From Cerioporus squamosus (taxonomy: Eukaryota > Basidiomycota > Agaricomycetes > Polyporales > Polyporaceae): 64,000 nt of DNA. Below the pieces are notes generated by a model. It made no database searches, was not told the DNA's origin, and saw nothing but the letters and a program-made list of their open reading frames with translations. This document shows, in pieces, positions 23,479-35,400 of the stretch (position 1 is the stretch's first letter; each line of letters begins with the position of its first letter). The position numbers were made by a program, and so were the translations under genes. The DNA lies in NCBI GenBank assembly GCA_022592435.1, contig JABYQS010000004.1, positions 124,001 through 188,000 on the forward strand, given 5' to 3'.

Positions 23479-25713
23479 TGGGCGGGCGTGTTCTACGTGA
23501 AAGGCGTGACAAATGCGTGCGGGGTGTACGGCGAGGGGGCGGGACGGGGCGGGGCAATGGTGGAGGGCGTCGAAGCTGTTCGCTTTCTAAGGCCTGCCGC
23601 CGACGCGCACCGGCTCGGCGTCGTCTGCCGATTCTCCGTGTAGGCGCGCTGCCCACGTGCTCCCCGCCGACGTCAATGTGCACCGAGCGCCCGCTGCGGC
23701 CCTCTAGGTCTGCCTCTGCTCCCAGCCCAGAGCCTCGACTGTGCTCCTGCGCAGTGAATGTCGATACTGAATGGCTACTCTCGTACTGAACCGCTTCGCA
23801 GCCAGTCTCCGACAGCACTTGCCTTCCTATACCTCCAGCCAGAGTTTATTGTTATCACCACCGACGCGCACAAACACCACGACTGCCTCCCGCCCTCCCC
23901 GCAGTCAATTCAAAGGAGTCTCGGTCTCTATTGCCATCAATGTCTTCTGTTCCGGCCAGCTCTATGGACGTTGCCAGAGCGGCGATTTCCTGCGCGCATC
24001 GCCTATGCCGTCATTTCCCTTGATTTCGCCCACAGTACACCGTATTCCACGGTCCACCTAACTCATATACCGCCACCGCGGGCCCGACCTGCGTTTGCCA
24101 CCCAACGAGCAGACACAGTCGAATGGGCTCGTGCGTCGCGGCAGGCTGGCCAGAAGCAAGCAGCCGAGTGCTTCTCCACCCTTCAGCTCTTCTTCCAGTT
24201 ATCTCCGGATGCCATGCTCTAGCCATGCAGCCTCTGCGCCGCCGTGCCGGTGCGCGTACTCCTAGCCGACGTTCATAGTTCCAGGACAGAGAAGAGGGTA
24301 TATGGTATGTGTATACACTTGTCGTAACCGAGGTCAGGCTGTGGCCTGCACTGTGGGACCTTGGGTCATACCATCGCGTCCGGGCGCCGCGCGGGAGTGC
24401 ACATGCTCGAGAGAGACGTGCTTCATCTGAGAGCAAACCTAGTTTGTGGACTGTGGAAGAACTTGTGCCGTGTATGCGGTATTGTGCTACGTCAATTTCG
24501 GTCAGAGCGCGCCGCTTCTGCGCTTCTGCAGCTTCCCTCCGAGCGTTCTGTGCATGTACATATGTGTCCTGTGGTTCAGATGCACAGGCCCATGGGAGGC
24601 ACATACTACGTTTGACCTAGATCGACGCATTGACGGTCTTCTTCGGCCTCACGCGCTCATGAGCCCGGGGTGTGCTCTAGCGTCCCTCGTCTCATCGCCA
24701 CGCTGATTCTTCGTCGGCTCGAACGGTGGAAACCCGTTACCCCGACCTCCGAGCAGCCCGCTGCCCTGCCGGTCGCTGTTGCGATATCACGATCTCGTCC
24801 CGTCGTGAACATTCTTGCACCAGTTTAGCACCTGGTCTGCACCTCCACGGAGTCGATAACTTTCGATTATCCACGTTAGTCCGGGCAGAATCATAGGATG
24901 CATCGATAAGGCGCGTCGTCACATCTCAATCCAAGTCCCGACCGTACGTGCCACCTTTCTTCCTTCAGATTGCCCGTTTGACACCGTCCCGATCGTGGAA
25001 GCACACCGCACGGTTCGCCTGAGTTTCGCACCGTACCTACCGGTAGCGAACTCCGGCGAACCGTACTTGCCCTCAGGTACTCACAACCCATTTATCAGGA
25101 TGCAGCCGAGCAGCCCGTAGCGGTGCATTCTGCAGCAGCACTCATCGTCTAGAATCCAGATTGTCCTCTTCGGATCCCTATCCATCCGCCCGCGCAGCCC
25201 TCATAGAACACTTCGCAACTTCGTCTGCACCGCCCAAGGCCCTGCTTCCCCTGCGCTCCGCCGCGCATGGCCTCTCCATGTCCGCAAACCTGTCCTCGCA
25301 CCGAGCTACTCACGACGTCACACGCCCACGCCCTGTCCATCCTGCGGGGTTATCGGGTCGCTCCTGCTCCCTCGGGCATCCGCCACGCGATTTAGACTCT
25401 CCAGTGCGGACTGATGCTAATCAGATCGAGGGAGATCACCCAGCCTGGAGGCACAGGACCCTTGCCTCCGGCGTGCCGGCGTGCACGAGCGGAGCCAGCC
25501 CGTTCCTCAGATCCTAGCCTCGGACGGGACGGGAAGGCGGCAGACGTACCGTCATGTCGTGACCCGGCCGACATATAACAAAGCACCCCAACAACCTCCG
25601 TCGGGTGGCACCAGCCCTCTCTCTCGCTCTCCCGTCCGTCCCACCACTGTCCCCACCAGTCGATCGACTTGCTCTGTCTGCGACCGCCACCGTGCCTGCC
25701 CCCGATCGCACCC
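23479..25713. other. Intergenic region of 2.2 kb, no firm gene
   Basis: Several open frames occur. One plus-strand frame at 23771-24061 starts with a mitochondrial-presequence-like MATLVLNRFAASLRQHLP, and a minus-strand frame at 24011-24604 is 197 residues. Neither has a recognisable domain, a coherent exon context or coding-like composition throughout, so I do not call them genes. A 55-bp imperfect palindrome lies at 25010-25064. A TATA-like gacatataac near 25568-25577 precedes the next gene. Confidence 0.45.
25010..25064. repeat. Long imperfect palindrome (hairpin-forming)
   Basis: The outer arms acggttcgcc (25010-25019) and ggcgaaccgt (25055-25064) are perfect complements. Inward, gagtttcgc pairs with gcgaactc with a single bulge, and the centre has ctaccggtag. 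The whole arm is about 26 bp with few mismatches. It is not inside a recognisable gene. Confidence 0.75.
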
Positions 25714-26528
25714 ATGGCTTCTTCCTCCGATCTCGTCCTGCGCTTCGAGTTTTCGAGCAACCCGAATGCGGACATGCGGACGGTGCAGGTGCACCAGATA
25801 ATCGACGAATCGCAGCCTCCGGTCGAGCTGTACAAGGTGCGAGCGTCCCCTGTCTATCCTCGTGCGCCGCCCCGCACGGGACCCGCTGACAAGTCCCCTC
25901 ATCATCAACAGCTGCACCATCCGAACACCGGGCTAACCACTGGTGTCACGTCGATTCAGCGGAAGAACACCGAGACGCAGCTATGGGAGAATGCAGGCCA
26001 GATAGAGTGGTCTTCGAACACGAGCGGCGCGGTATACTTCGGGGTCGAGAGGGTATTTCGCCACTCGCTGTTCTCGCATTACGATCCGCTCACGTTCGGA
26101 AACGGACAGGTATCAATTCGAGAGCTGCGGAAACCCAAGAAGCCGTCGAGCAAGTGAGTGTACCGTGCGCCTCACACCCCACCGACCGAGAAGACGGCTC
26201 ACCTCGGCGCAGATCCCGTCGGTTCAAGGCGGGGAGTTCAGAGTACAAATGGAAGCTCGCCGAGAACGGCACGGACATGATCGTGAGTGTCGCACGCGCC
26301 ACGCCAGGCCGCGGTTCTCCAGGCACGGAATCGCTTCAGAGACGTTAACCTCCGGGGGTGGGCTTCTAGTGCGTCAGCGACAATCTCGGGAACCGGGGGA
26401 AGATGATCGCGCAGTGGTCGCAGGACACGTTCACCCTGCGGGTCACCGAGCGCGCGGAGGGCTTCCTGGACCGCGTCGTCGTGACGTGCTTCCTGCACCT
26501 TTGGTTCCGACGGTTCAATATCTGGTAG
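25714..26528 (+). CDS. DUF6593 domain protein (basidiomycete-specific family)
   Basis: The first exon begins MASSSDLVLRFEFSSNPN and ends at ELYK. The second contains TSIQRKNTETQLWENAGQIEW, typical of the family's Thr-rich strand and following Trp. The last two exons encode SRRFKAGSSEYKWKL, where an RxF followed by YKWK is the strongest family signature, and then CVSDNLGKMIAQW. The C-terminus is hydrophobic and basic (VVVTCFLHLWFRRFNIW). Introns are 50-90 nt. The function of DUF6593 is not known; the fold is predicted to be beta-rich. A second family member lies at 40604-41528, only about 14 kb away, with the same exon logic. Confidence 0.75.
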
Positions 26529-27040
26529 TAGCAGAAACCCGTCAGCAGTCATCCATCGCCATCGCCAGAGATACCCTGTGGTAGCAGAACGGGGAGAAGG
26601 TTCTTGTACGTTGAGGCTCGAAGTGGATTGGATCATCGGGATGTCGAGGTGATTGACTTCAGCGAGCGCGGTTGCAGGATCGGATCGAGTGCGCCCGGGG
26701 AGAAGACTTCGCTTTCCGTCTCTTGCTTTGTGTTTAGCCTTTACCGTGTTTATCGTAGCGCATCCGAGTTAGAGTACGCATGACCAAAACCTAATGCACG
26801 TTATGACATTGTCGCGGTCGTAGTCTACACGTGTATGCGGGAGCGCGGAACGAACTGCCCCCAGGAAAATTTCCCGGGCAGACCAGCGGGCGACCTGCAG
26901 GTCTGCACGGTGGGCACCGCATCGATAGGTCGATCGCAGACCATGACGTCGTCGTCGTCGTCGAAGGAGCGTGTGTACCGGTCATCCATCCAAAGCCGAG
27001 GAGAACGAAAGCGGAAGGCGGGTGTCATGAGACGCGGATG
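26529..27040. other. Convergent intergenic spacer
   Basis: About 510 bp between the ends of the DUF6593 gene and the RPB12 gene. Small overlapping frames only; it contains a gtc/gac trinucleotide run near 26946-26960. Confidence 0.55.
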
Positions 27041-27374
27041 TCACCGTGCCTCGAATTGCACCACTGCAGTAAAGGTGAGCGACTAGATGCATGAGAGGTA
27101 TAAGGCGAACACATACTCCTGTTGGTCCGCTTCTTGTACATGATGCGGTGGCCGCACTGCCTGCAGCGAATGGGCTCGCGCGGCTTGATCTCGTTGGACG
27201 AGCCACAATCTACGAACATAGCAGCTGCGTCAGCGCCAGAATTCTCGCTCGTGGACTGGAGGACGCACCCGCGCAGAGATAGGACATTTCCTGGCGGTTC
27301 TGGGCAGCGCCGTAGGAGGGGGCGTTGTTGCTGCCGTAGTTGTTACCGTAGCTGTTGCCAGGCTGGGAACTCAT
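27041..27374 (-). CDS. RPB12: RNA polymerases I, II and III common subunit RPABC4 (Rpb12/Rpc10)
   Basis: Three exons. The first gives a short Asn/Gly/Ser-rich leader and EMSYLCA. The second gives [20 protein letters not shown] and [11 protein letters not shown]. The last gives MVQFEAR and a stop at 27041. The four zinc-binding cysteines (YLCADCG and IRCRQCG), the HRIMYKKRT segment and the VQFEAR end are the invariant features of this subunit. It binds one zinc and sits in all three nuclear RNA polymerases. The intron joining SYLCA to DCG starts GTGCGT and ends TCGTAG; the last donor is GTATGT. The start at 27374 gives a length close to that of yeast Rpc10. Confidence 0.95.
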
Positions 27375-28615
27375 CGTGGTTGCGGATGACAAGACGGTTG
27401 TGTAAGCTTGTTTGGCCGCGGACGCACGCAAACCTCGCCTCCTTGGCTTTTAGGCGCCCTCGCAAGGCACCGAGGCCGAAGGCGCGCGCCTCAATATGGC
27501 AGGCGCGAGGGTGCCTTGCGTGCCTTGACGATAATTGTCGTTGTGCTCTCCCGTCGTGACGCATCTTCATATATTCGCCGGCCTTTGTGTCTTCTTCTGT
27601 TGTTTTGGGGCTGCTATATCACCACCTCTGACTGCGCAAGTGGAACCGTACGTACACGCAGCAGCATACGTGGACAGGTGAAGATCTTTCCCTCGCAGTG
27701 CGCACTGCGCACATACTGACTCCCTTAGCTACCGCACCCCCAACGGAAGGATTACAGATGTGCTCCGGAGTCGCAGCTTGCATCCCAACCGCCGCCCGGT
27801 CTGAGTCTCTCGTCATGACTAGTCGTGCGCTTTTGCGTTGCGATGGTGTGCTAGCAACTCCTTGTACTTATCATGGCCGGCGACCATCGTACGTGTCGAC
27901 AATCAGCACTCTGAGTCTGGCGAGACTCCCTGCTATCGATTCGTGACTGCGAATAGCACATGCAACGACGTAGGCGTGGAGGAACCCCGGACTCCGAAGT
28001 CGGGGCAGGCACCAGGTTACGGTGGACTGCGGTCCGCGCCTCCGGGCTGTCGTATCGCTCGAAATAACACTTGGCATCCATCAGAACGGGCGGTCGCACT
28101 ACGGACGACGGACAATAGACGTAGTGAGGATACGGTGGCTGGGATGCTCTGCAGACTGCGGGGGACTGTGGGCGTGCTGGGTAGACGCGCCGTGGATGGC
28201 GCGTATGTCGGGGGCGTGTCTGGGCGTGTTCACTTGCAGAGGCGTGCGTGCTGGCGCATGTCGCGGGCAGGACGTCGACGTCGGCGTCGAGAGGAGGCGG
28301 ATTGATCGTTGCTGGCGTGGGCGGAGCACGGAAGGATTGCCTTGTCGACGGGGCGATGGGGCAGCGGTTGGCACGGAGGGTGGGAGGCAGTGAGGATCGA
28401 TTGTCGAGCATCTTCATCTTGTATCTACGCCCGTCTCCTGCGCGGTTCCATGACATCTCCAATATCTCCTCCTGTGCGCTCATGGCAACCACTTTCTCTC
28501 GGCTCGTTTCCAAGGCGGCCTCCATTATAATCTCCCCAGACATGCCACAATTGTCCAAGGTTGTCCCCAGCCGGCTTCCTCTTGCCCCCGCCTCTGCCCT
28601 TGTCCTCCGCCCACC
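27375..28615. other. Divergent intergenic region of 1.2 kb
   Basis: Lies between the start codons of RPB12 (minus) and the Ser/Pro-rich gene (plus). It contains an 11-bp inverted repeat at 27461-27520 within GC-rich, G-C-C-T-rich sequence. Long minus-strand frames (for example 27851-28729) are antisense-like and rich in Arg, Pro and Ser; I reject them. Confidence 0.5.
27461..27520. repeat. Inverted repeat in GCCTCG-rich tract
   Basis: Arms cgcaaggcacc (27461-27471) and ggtgccttgcg (27510-27520) are perfect complements 38 bp apart. The surroundings are rich in ggcg, cctcg and aaggc words. It looks like a fragment of a small repeat family, but no target-site duplication was found. Confidence 0.55.
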
Positions 28616-29542
28616 ATGACCGCCCTTCCTTCCTTCGTCGAGCTCATGGCCTCCCTTGGCCTCGGCGGCCCCGACAACGCCCCCGAACCCGCCAAGCTTT
28701 CTGTTCGCCACTCCAGGTCCTCTTCCCACTCTTCCACCGCTTCAGCTTTCTCTGCATCTTCAAGCAATGTACCATCAGCCACCAGCAATATTTATTCCAT
28801 TCCGCACAAGCATTCTCCTTCCATTGTCGTCTCCTCCCACGAGGGCTCGCCGGAGAGAGACGTGCCGGGAGACATTCGTCGCTCTCGCGCCACAACCAGG
28901 TATTCACCATACGGCTCTATTGTGAGTATGCATTTGCTGTCTTTGCAACATCCCCTGACGCGGAGCATCGCAGAGCCATTCTCGCAAGGCAAGTATGCCT
29001 ATCCTCAACGCGGAACGCACGCTTGAACGTCCCGCCCGGGTGAGTCTACAAGTCGTAATGTCATGCACCCGTCCTGACGGCCTTCCAAGGCCCTTTCCAC
29101 TTCGCCGCGTCTGTCGCCAATCAGCGCGTCCTTCCGTGGACGTCGCTCGCGCAGGCCAGACAACCTCATCCTATCTGAAACCGACTCTATGGCATACACG
29201 CCCATCTCCTCGTACCTCCGCCGCAAGACTCCGCAGAACTCGCCGACATCGCCCACGTTCTTCCGCGAGCGAACCACAAGCGTCTCGCACCCGCTCACCA
29301 TCCCCGCACTCCCGACCCTCCTGTCGCCCGCCTCGTTCGCCACGCAGTCGTCGGACAGCGAGGATGACGACATGGATGGCCTCCCCGATCCCGACTTCAA
29401 GCTCGGGCAGCCGCCGCGCATCAGCGCGAGCCCTCCGTGGCAGTCGCGATATTGCGACCCCGCCGTGTCGCCTCGCATCTCGATCTGCGCCCCCCTCTCG
29501 CCAGAGGACCACTCGAGAACACAAATCGCGCCTGTTGCATAA
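28616..29542 (+). CDS. Ser/Pro-rich protein of unknown function
   Basis: Three exons. Exon 1 (28616 to about 28921) starts MTALPSFVELMASLGLGGPD and is followed by a long Ser-rich stretch. Exon 2 encodes SHSRKASMPILNAERTLERP. Exon 3, from about 29091, includes SPRLSPISASFRGRRSRRPD, several SP/TP sites, and the acidic SSDSEDDDMDGLPDPDFKLG, ending at 29542. Both introns are about 50 nt with GTGAGT donors and keep frame. No folded domain is visible; the many basic-Ser and Ser-Pro sites suggest a phosphorylated, largely disordered protein. RKAS could be a PKA-type site. I do not recognise a named family. Confidence 0.7.
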
Positions 29543-30837
29543 ACTTCGCATCTCCTCGACTACTGTTCTGGCCACAATCCTGCGCCCGCGCGCACCACAT
29601 CCCGCGCCCGTGCCTCCTCACCCCCTTCGCCATCCCCTCGCCCACGGGCTCTCGCAACACCTCACCACCACCCGTTAAAACTGTATCGTATAATTGTACG
29701 ATAGACTCTAGGGGTCGTGCGACTTCCTCGTGCCTCTTAGTGCCTCCTCTTCTCCTTCCGCGCTCGGACACTCCTGTTACTTATTGCGATTGCACCTCGG
29801 ACAATCCCCTTCCCACTTGGCCTTCGAGCCCTCCCACTCCCTCGCCCCCCAGATGCGCCGCCGGTCGTTACCGCGCATAGTACAGACCCGCGCCCCTCCA
29901 CACTGTTCAGTGTTCAGAGATCAGGTTCGCAGACTCAGACTCCCACATTTGGTTGGGATCTGGACCACTCTCCCTCATCATACCACCCTCCCTCTCCGCT
30001 ATCTCCTGTACTGCTTTCGTTGCTGATCCCAAGTCCTCTTTTGATCACCCACCATGACACCATGGTCGCCTTGAGCTCTGCCCAGGCCCGCCGCCGCCGC
30101 ACCTCGCATCCTCGCATCTCGCGCATGCATCCCACCCAACGTGCCGTCGCTGCATGCATTGCCACCAGCACGCACAGCTTTCCGCAGGCCTCCACAACCT
30201 GTTACAGTTACCTGCGCCGCGCACATCGCAACGGTCAACGTCAACTGCCATTGGCAGCTGCGTCCCGTTGCCTGTTGCCTGGTGTCTAGTGTCTGGTGTC
30301 TGGTGTTGCGGGGCTGTGCGCATGCCGGGATGGTGCGGTCGTCGGGTCGTCAGTACTCAGTACTTGGCTGACACACTCCTTTCGTCTGTCGGACTTTTGA
30401 CAACGTCGTCGTCGTCGTGTACATGCTATATTCTTGCTTTCGGGCTCCTCACACAGATACCACACCGTCCTTTCGATCTTCGTTCGTTGCGTTCCAGTTC
30501 TGGGGGGAAGAAGGACAATGAAGAGCAGCAGTACTACGGTAGTACATAGCATAGTACTGGCGATACGTGTCAGCTGTCGCACCGCACGAAAATACCACAA
30601 CAGACAGCAGTTCCACCTTCCGAACCAGATAACCTCACCGTCTGACAGTGTGCCGATTGATCAACTGCTCGGTACTGGATGGATGCAGGATGCCGGACGC
30701 CGGGGAGAACGAATCCAGGGGTGGTGCGCTGACGATCTGACGCTTCGCAGCGTCCGCAGCACGATAGACCCTGACGTTGACAATGAGAATGCGATTGCCA
30801 TGGAAGACACGGGGAGACAAGGCCTTGTATCTGTCAT
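29543..30837. other. Convergent intergenic region of 1.3 kb
   Basis: C/T-rich DNA downstream of the Ser/Pro-rich gene, then a stretch with a (tgtctggtg)-like short tandem repeat near 30282-30306 and a small palindrome gtactac/gtagtac at 30531-30545. Open frames are rich in Pro, Ser, Arg and Cys and have no domains. No gene is called. Confidence 0.5.
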
Positions 30838-32207
30838 TCAGTCGTGCGCGTCTTCGTCGGGGCCGGGGCAGTTGTTCTCCATGTCTTCCGCGTCTTCGTA
30901 CTGCGTGCCGCACCAGAAGCAGTACGCGTACTTTCGACGGAGATAGTCCAGCACGAGCGTGAGCCGGTCCTGTGCCTGTGGGTACGGGATCCCGTTCGTC
31001 GTGAAACAAGGTCATAGTCATACAGAATGCGGTCAGAATGCGGACATGAGCAGAGATGAAACGCAGAAGACGCACGCCGAGCTTGAGGAACTGCACGGCT
31101 TCTTGGAGTTCCTCTTCGGAGTAGGGCGATTTGCGTAGCTCGGGCTTCTCAGCACTGTCATCGGCGTCGACGTCGTCCAGGGAAGACTTGAGAGGTCTGA
31201 GGGCGTCGGCCTGCATTTTTGCACGCAGACGACCTTCCAGGGAGTAGTCTACTTGGTGTCGCTGAATAGATGCGACCAACGCGGGGTCGTCGAGCGCGTC
31301 GAGCAGACCTTCGGGGAATGTCTCCGGACTTTCCGGATTTAGCCACAGGACGTTGAACTAGAAACAAAGATCAGTACTACCGAGGTGCAAGCAGGGGTGC
31401 GGAACACACATGAATGCCGGCCTTCTCGTCTAGAGTGACGCACGTCCGCTGGGCGGGACGAAGCCGTCCGTTCGCGCGTCGCTCCTCGTACTCCTGCTTC
31501 GCGCGGTCGCGGAAGGAGCCATGCGTACGATCTTCCGCCATCTTCGCCATCTTCGCAAGCCGCTCTGGCGCACTGGGCGACGCGGCACGCTTGCGGGTCC
31601 CGATACCCTTCTTCCCTATGGCTTGCATTCAGTATAGACGAAAGCAAGCGACAAGAGTAGTTGCACCTTCCCATTCATTGATCGCAAGCGGGATCGTTCG
31701 GCGCGATGGCCCCTCCTGCTTCATGGCAGACTCTACCGCGTCGTGAGCAGGCCGCGCACCGATGCCCGCCCTAACTGGCTCAGCCTCCTTCTCCTGGACC
31801 TGAGGCAAAGCCGGAGGCTCCTCGTCTGCTGTCTTCGCAATCCTACTCCCAAGGCCGATGCGCGCACCACCGCGCCCGCCCAGCGCGGCAAGTTCGTCGT
31901 CCTTGCCCAACGCCTGCCCCGGCTTGAACCCCATCTTCATCATCATCGCCAATGCCTTGTTCTGCTGCCCGCTCTCCTGCGTCTCCTCCTGTGCGCGCTC
32001 AAACAGGGAGCGATTCAGAGCTTCTTCGCGAGCCTCCAGCTCGCGTTCACGACGGCTCTTCGTCCGGTTCTGTTCATTCTTAAGGGCGGCCTGCCTGAGT
32101 GCCTCCTTGCGGCGGTCGGCGTAGGTCTTTGAGGCTGACGAGCTGGATGCCGCAGCGGCTTCTACGAGGAACTTGTCTGAGAGGTAGTCATCTTCTTCAT
32201 CGGACAT
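30838..32207 (-). CDS. GPATCH11: G-patch domain protein, GPATCH11 (CCDC75)-like
   Basis: The acidic start MSDEEDDYLSDKFLVE is followed by a basic coiled region (RRKEALRQAALKNEQNRTKS). The G-patch follows: MMMKMGFKPGQALGK, then GLGSRI. The next exons give KKGIGTRKRAASP and SFRDRAKQEYEERRANGRL. The last part ends in YCFWCGTQYEDAEDM and CPGPDEDAHD, the DUF4187 signature of GPATCH11 (YCxWCG then CPG...HD). Human GPATCH11 has the same order and is linked to RNA processing at kinetochores or spliceosomes. Four to five exons. The junction between RLLRFISA and DRLTLVLDYL (about 30985-31050) is not resolved: the phase that fits both sides needs a weak donor (GTCCGC). Confidence 0.85.
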
Positions 32208-32416
32208 AGTAGTGAGGGGGGTACGAAGTGAAAGCGCAGGTACGCGGAGACTGAGACTGAGACTCAGAGCGAGCTGACAGCCACAGTGATGTCGAGCGCG
32301 CTACACACCAGTACACACCGCATTTACGTTGACGCCCATAAATGGAAGCTTTGCAGCGATCATGTTGCTGCAGTTGACCTTTTCACCAGCACTCTCCATC
32401 TTGCTTTCGTCGGCGT

Positions 32417-35400
32417 ATGAGTACCTCTACCAAACGCTCCGCCTCACCGCTACCTCGAAGATTAGACGACATCAGGCGAATACGCATAGCGGATGCCCCC
32501 AAAGACGAAAGCAAGAGTCGGAAGTCGACGGTAGTCCCGGCCATTGCGGCAGGCGTCGGGCAGCCTACAAGTGGCCAAGAGATCCTGTCGCTCTCCCCGT
32601 CCCTTCGGCAAGACCTGTGTCACACGAATATCAACGACCTTATCTTGCAGACCACCGTGCAGCTTGCAAGTGAAGGAAAGCGCTTGGTCCGAGCTCCTCG
32701 GTTGTTGTAAGTCAGGATCTTCTGCAGCGTGCTAGCTCGAGCTGACAGAAGGTACCTGCTGGAGGTCCGACGGGATTGCCTTTGACTGGTGTGTGACTTG
32801 GCTTCGTCATGGACGTGCGTGTGGTTCATGGCCTCCTCACACAGGATCTCCGACGTCACGGCACCCACCCAAGACATCAGGAACCTGCTATTGGTGTGCG
32901 TTCTCATCTCCGAGCTATCATTCCGCTCTTACTGACCATGAGTGATTTCTGGTACAGAGAAGGCATACGGTCCGAGGACCTTGACAGAGTGCTCCTTCGC
33001 GCAACCCCCGTTTCAACATCTCGTTCTGCGACGGAAGAGTTATCCGGTCTTCCACGCCCAAAAGATCGCTCTATCTCTGTTTCCACCAAGTTGGCGCGGA
33101 ACGAATCTTCGTCTCGTGGGGTCAATTCCGGAATCGCCTCAACTCCCATTGTCATTGACGAAGACGATGACGACGGTGCATTCGTCCAGGATAATTCCCG
33201 AGGAGTTGCTCCTTTCTCCCCGGCCCTTCAAGACCGAACAGGTATCTCACATGACGCCGCCGCTCGCACGGATATTGAGGATCGTCCTCCAAGCATGGGA
33301 AACCGGGGAGGTAATGAAACAAGGTTCGTGTCTTCTCCCTGATGTTCCGTGTCAATGACGTGTGTACGACGCTGGCAGATGGTCCAACGATAGCTCACTG
33401 GGCCTGGTTAACGCGTCCGTGCGTCTTGGACACGGCTCGCCAACATCCGAAGACATCCAACAAACAGTAGAGGTTAGTTCGATGAGGCGGATAGGAGCTA
33501 CAACTCCCCGCGCCGTGACACATCTAACGCCCCTTCAGGCCCCCGCTGTTGCGAATCGTGAACTGCCCGTGCATCGCGGTGTGAGACTACCTGACTATGG
33601 CACATGGAAGAGTTTTGCGGAAGACTCTAGTGATGCTGAGACACGTCCTTCAAGCAGGGAATCGTCCGTGGCAAGGACCTCTCCTCCGCCAGCACAGACT
33701 CACGCTGGTCCTAGTTTTTCTGTCTTTCCTCGATCTTATGACACGTCGGAGCTTCTCTCGGAGCGCACTGTTCTGACGGCCCCTGGCTCATCCCGGCCCG
33801 AACGTCGTGCTGAGCTCAATTCATCCCGCCATGAACGCAATCCTTCTACTTCGTATCGGGACCGTGCATTACCTCGGATGAACAACTGTCGTCCTCAAGA
33901 TCAAGTCGTAGGAAACTCCGCCAATCGCACCCGTGCCGAAACCATCGTCCCTCCTCGCCCCGTGGGCCGACGTCCTCCGATGCATGACATCCAACCAGGC
34001 CCGAGTCATAGCAGCGAGAGCAGTGACCAGTCCGAGGACGGTGCGGACACAAACGGGCATCTCGAGAGCGTCCAAAGACCGAAGCTGCGGATGCAACGGT
34101 CGGACACGGCTTCTTCCCGGAACCTTCATATCGGCCGGTCGAATACAACGGGAGTACTTCGAACCAGGCGTAACGCCTCCGATAGTGGTGGCGCCCGGCG
34201 ACCCGAGTCAGAGATGAATGGTGGAACAGACGTTTCTCCAGAGGACGACTCGGAGGCTGATCACCAGCGTCCCAGTAATCCAACTTCCGGGCACACGGTA
34301 GTCATTCCGAAGGCAGACTACGCGCGGGGCAGGCGACTCCTAGCGCCTACGAACCCGGACAACCCTCTGACCACGATTCTTATGCGTGGCGAAGCGCATT
34401 TCGTCGATCAGCGACGGAAGTGTGTGGTTGCACGTTGTTCGTTTGCGTTGTTGGACGCTGAATTGGGTGGCTGTACAGGACGCGAATATCGACCTATTCT
34501 CTTCCTGTGGAGGACGACGCTCGCCATGTCGAAGACGCGTGTCTCATAGGCGACGACACAGTCGTAGTCGGGTACAATCGTGGCCCATGCCAGGTTTCGT
34601 TAATTTCCGTAGGAGATGATCAGGTACGAGACGCTTGCAATCCTTACATTCAGTAATCCTGACGCTAAAAGCGAGTGCAGCAGCCGTGCCGGCACGATCT
34701 TAGCTACAGGGCGCATTCCACTGTGATCGAGAATCGCAGTCTCGGAAAGGCTTTCCCCAACAGAGGAATAGCATGCCTCGCACCAGTGGCAGGCGACAGT
34801 TTCGTGTCAGGCGGCCACGACAAGACGGTTCACCATTGGAAGATATCGCGCGGCAGCAGTCGGAGGAAGGGCCGCGAGGGGTGGTCTGCAAGCTCAGTAC
34901 GTATCCCGATGGACCACACGCAACCTGTTCATGCCTTAGCCTACTGCGGATGGAACGAGACAGTCTACTCGGCCTCCGGCGATCGCATTGCGAGTACGAA
35001 GCTGGGTGCACTGGCGCACGCCGGGTCGGAACGCGTCTCAGGGAAGATCATCCAAGTACACGTACACCCTCAAGACCCCCGCCTCATTGCGCTGGAGGTA
35101 GGTCAGCGGTTCGTGTTTACGCCACAACGTTGAACGTCCGACTGTTCATCCGTTCATCTCCATCGCCTCAGTGCGAACGTTAACGACGGCGTGGGCGCTA
35201 ACCAAATATGTGGCTAGATCGACCATATGGACTATCAGGTGCAGCTGTACGACACGCGCACAGGCGGGTTTGCACGCAAGCCATGGCTCGAGTTTGGACA
35301 TCGCACTGCCCCTCCTACCGTCTCCTCGAAGGGTGATCGGACGATCGCAGACACGAATCCCGTTGCAAGAGCAAGGACATCGTGGTCCGACAGCAACACC

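Noticed and set aside
23771..24061. 96-residue frame with a mitochondrial-presequence-like start
   Set aside because: Only the first 25 residues look plausible; the rest is Pro/Ser/Arg-rich with no domain and no splice continuation I could support.
24011..24604. 197-residue minus-strand open frame
   Set aside because: No recognisable domain, mixed composition and no neighbouring exons; not strong enough to call.
27851..28729. 292-residue minus-strand open frame
   Set aside because: Composition is rich in Arg, Ser, Pro and Gly, it overlaps the first exon of a better plus-strand gene, and it has no domain.
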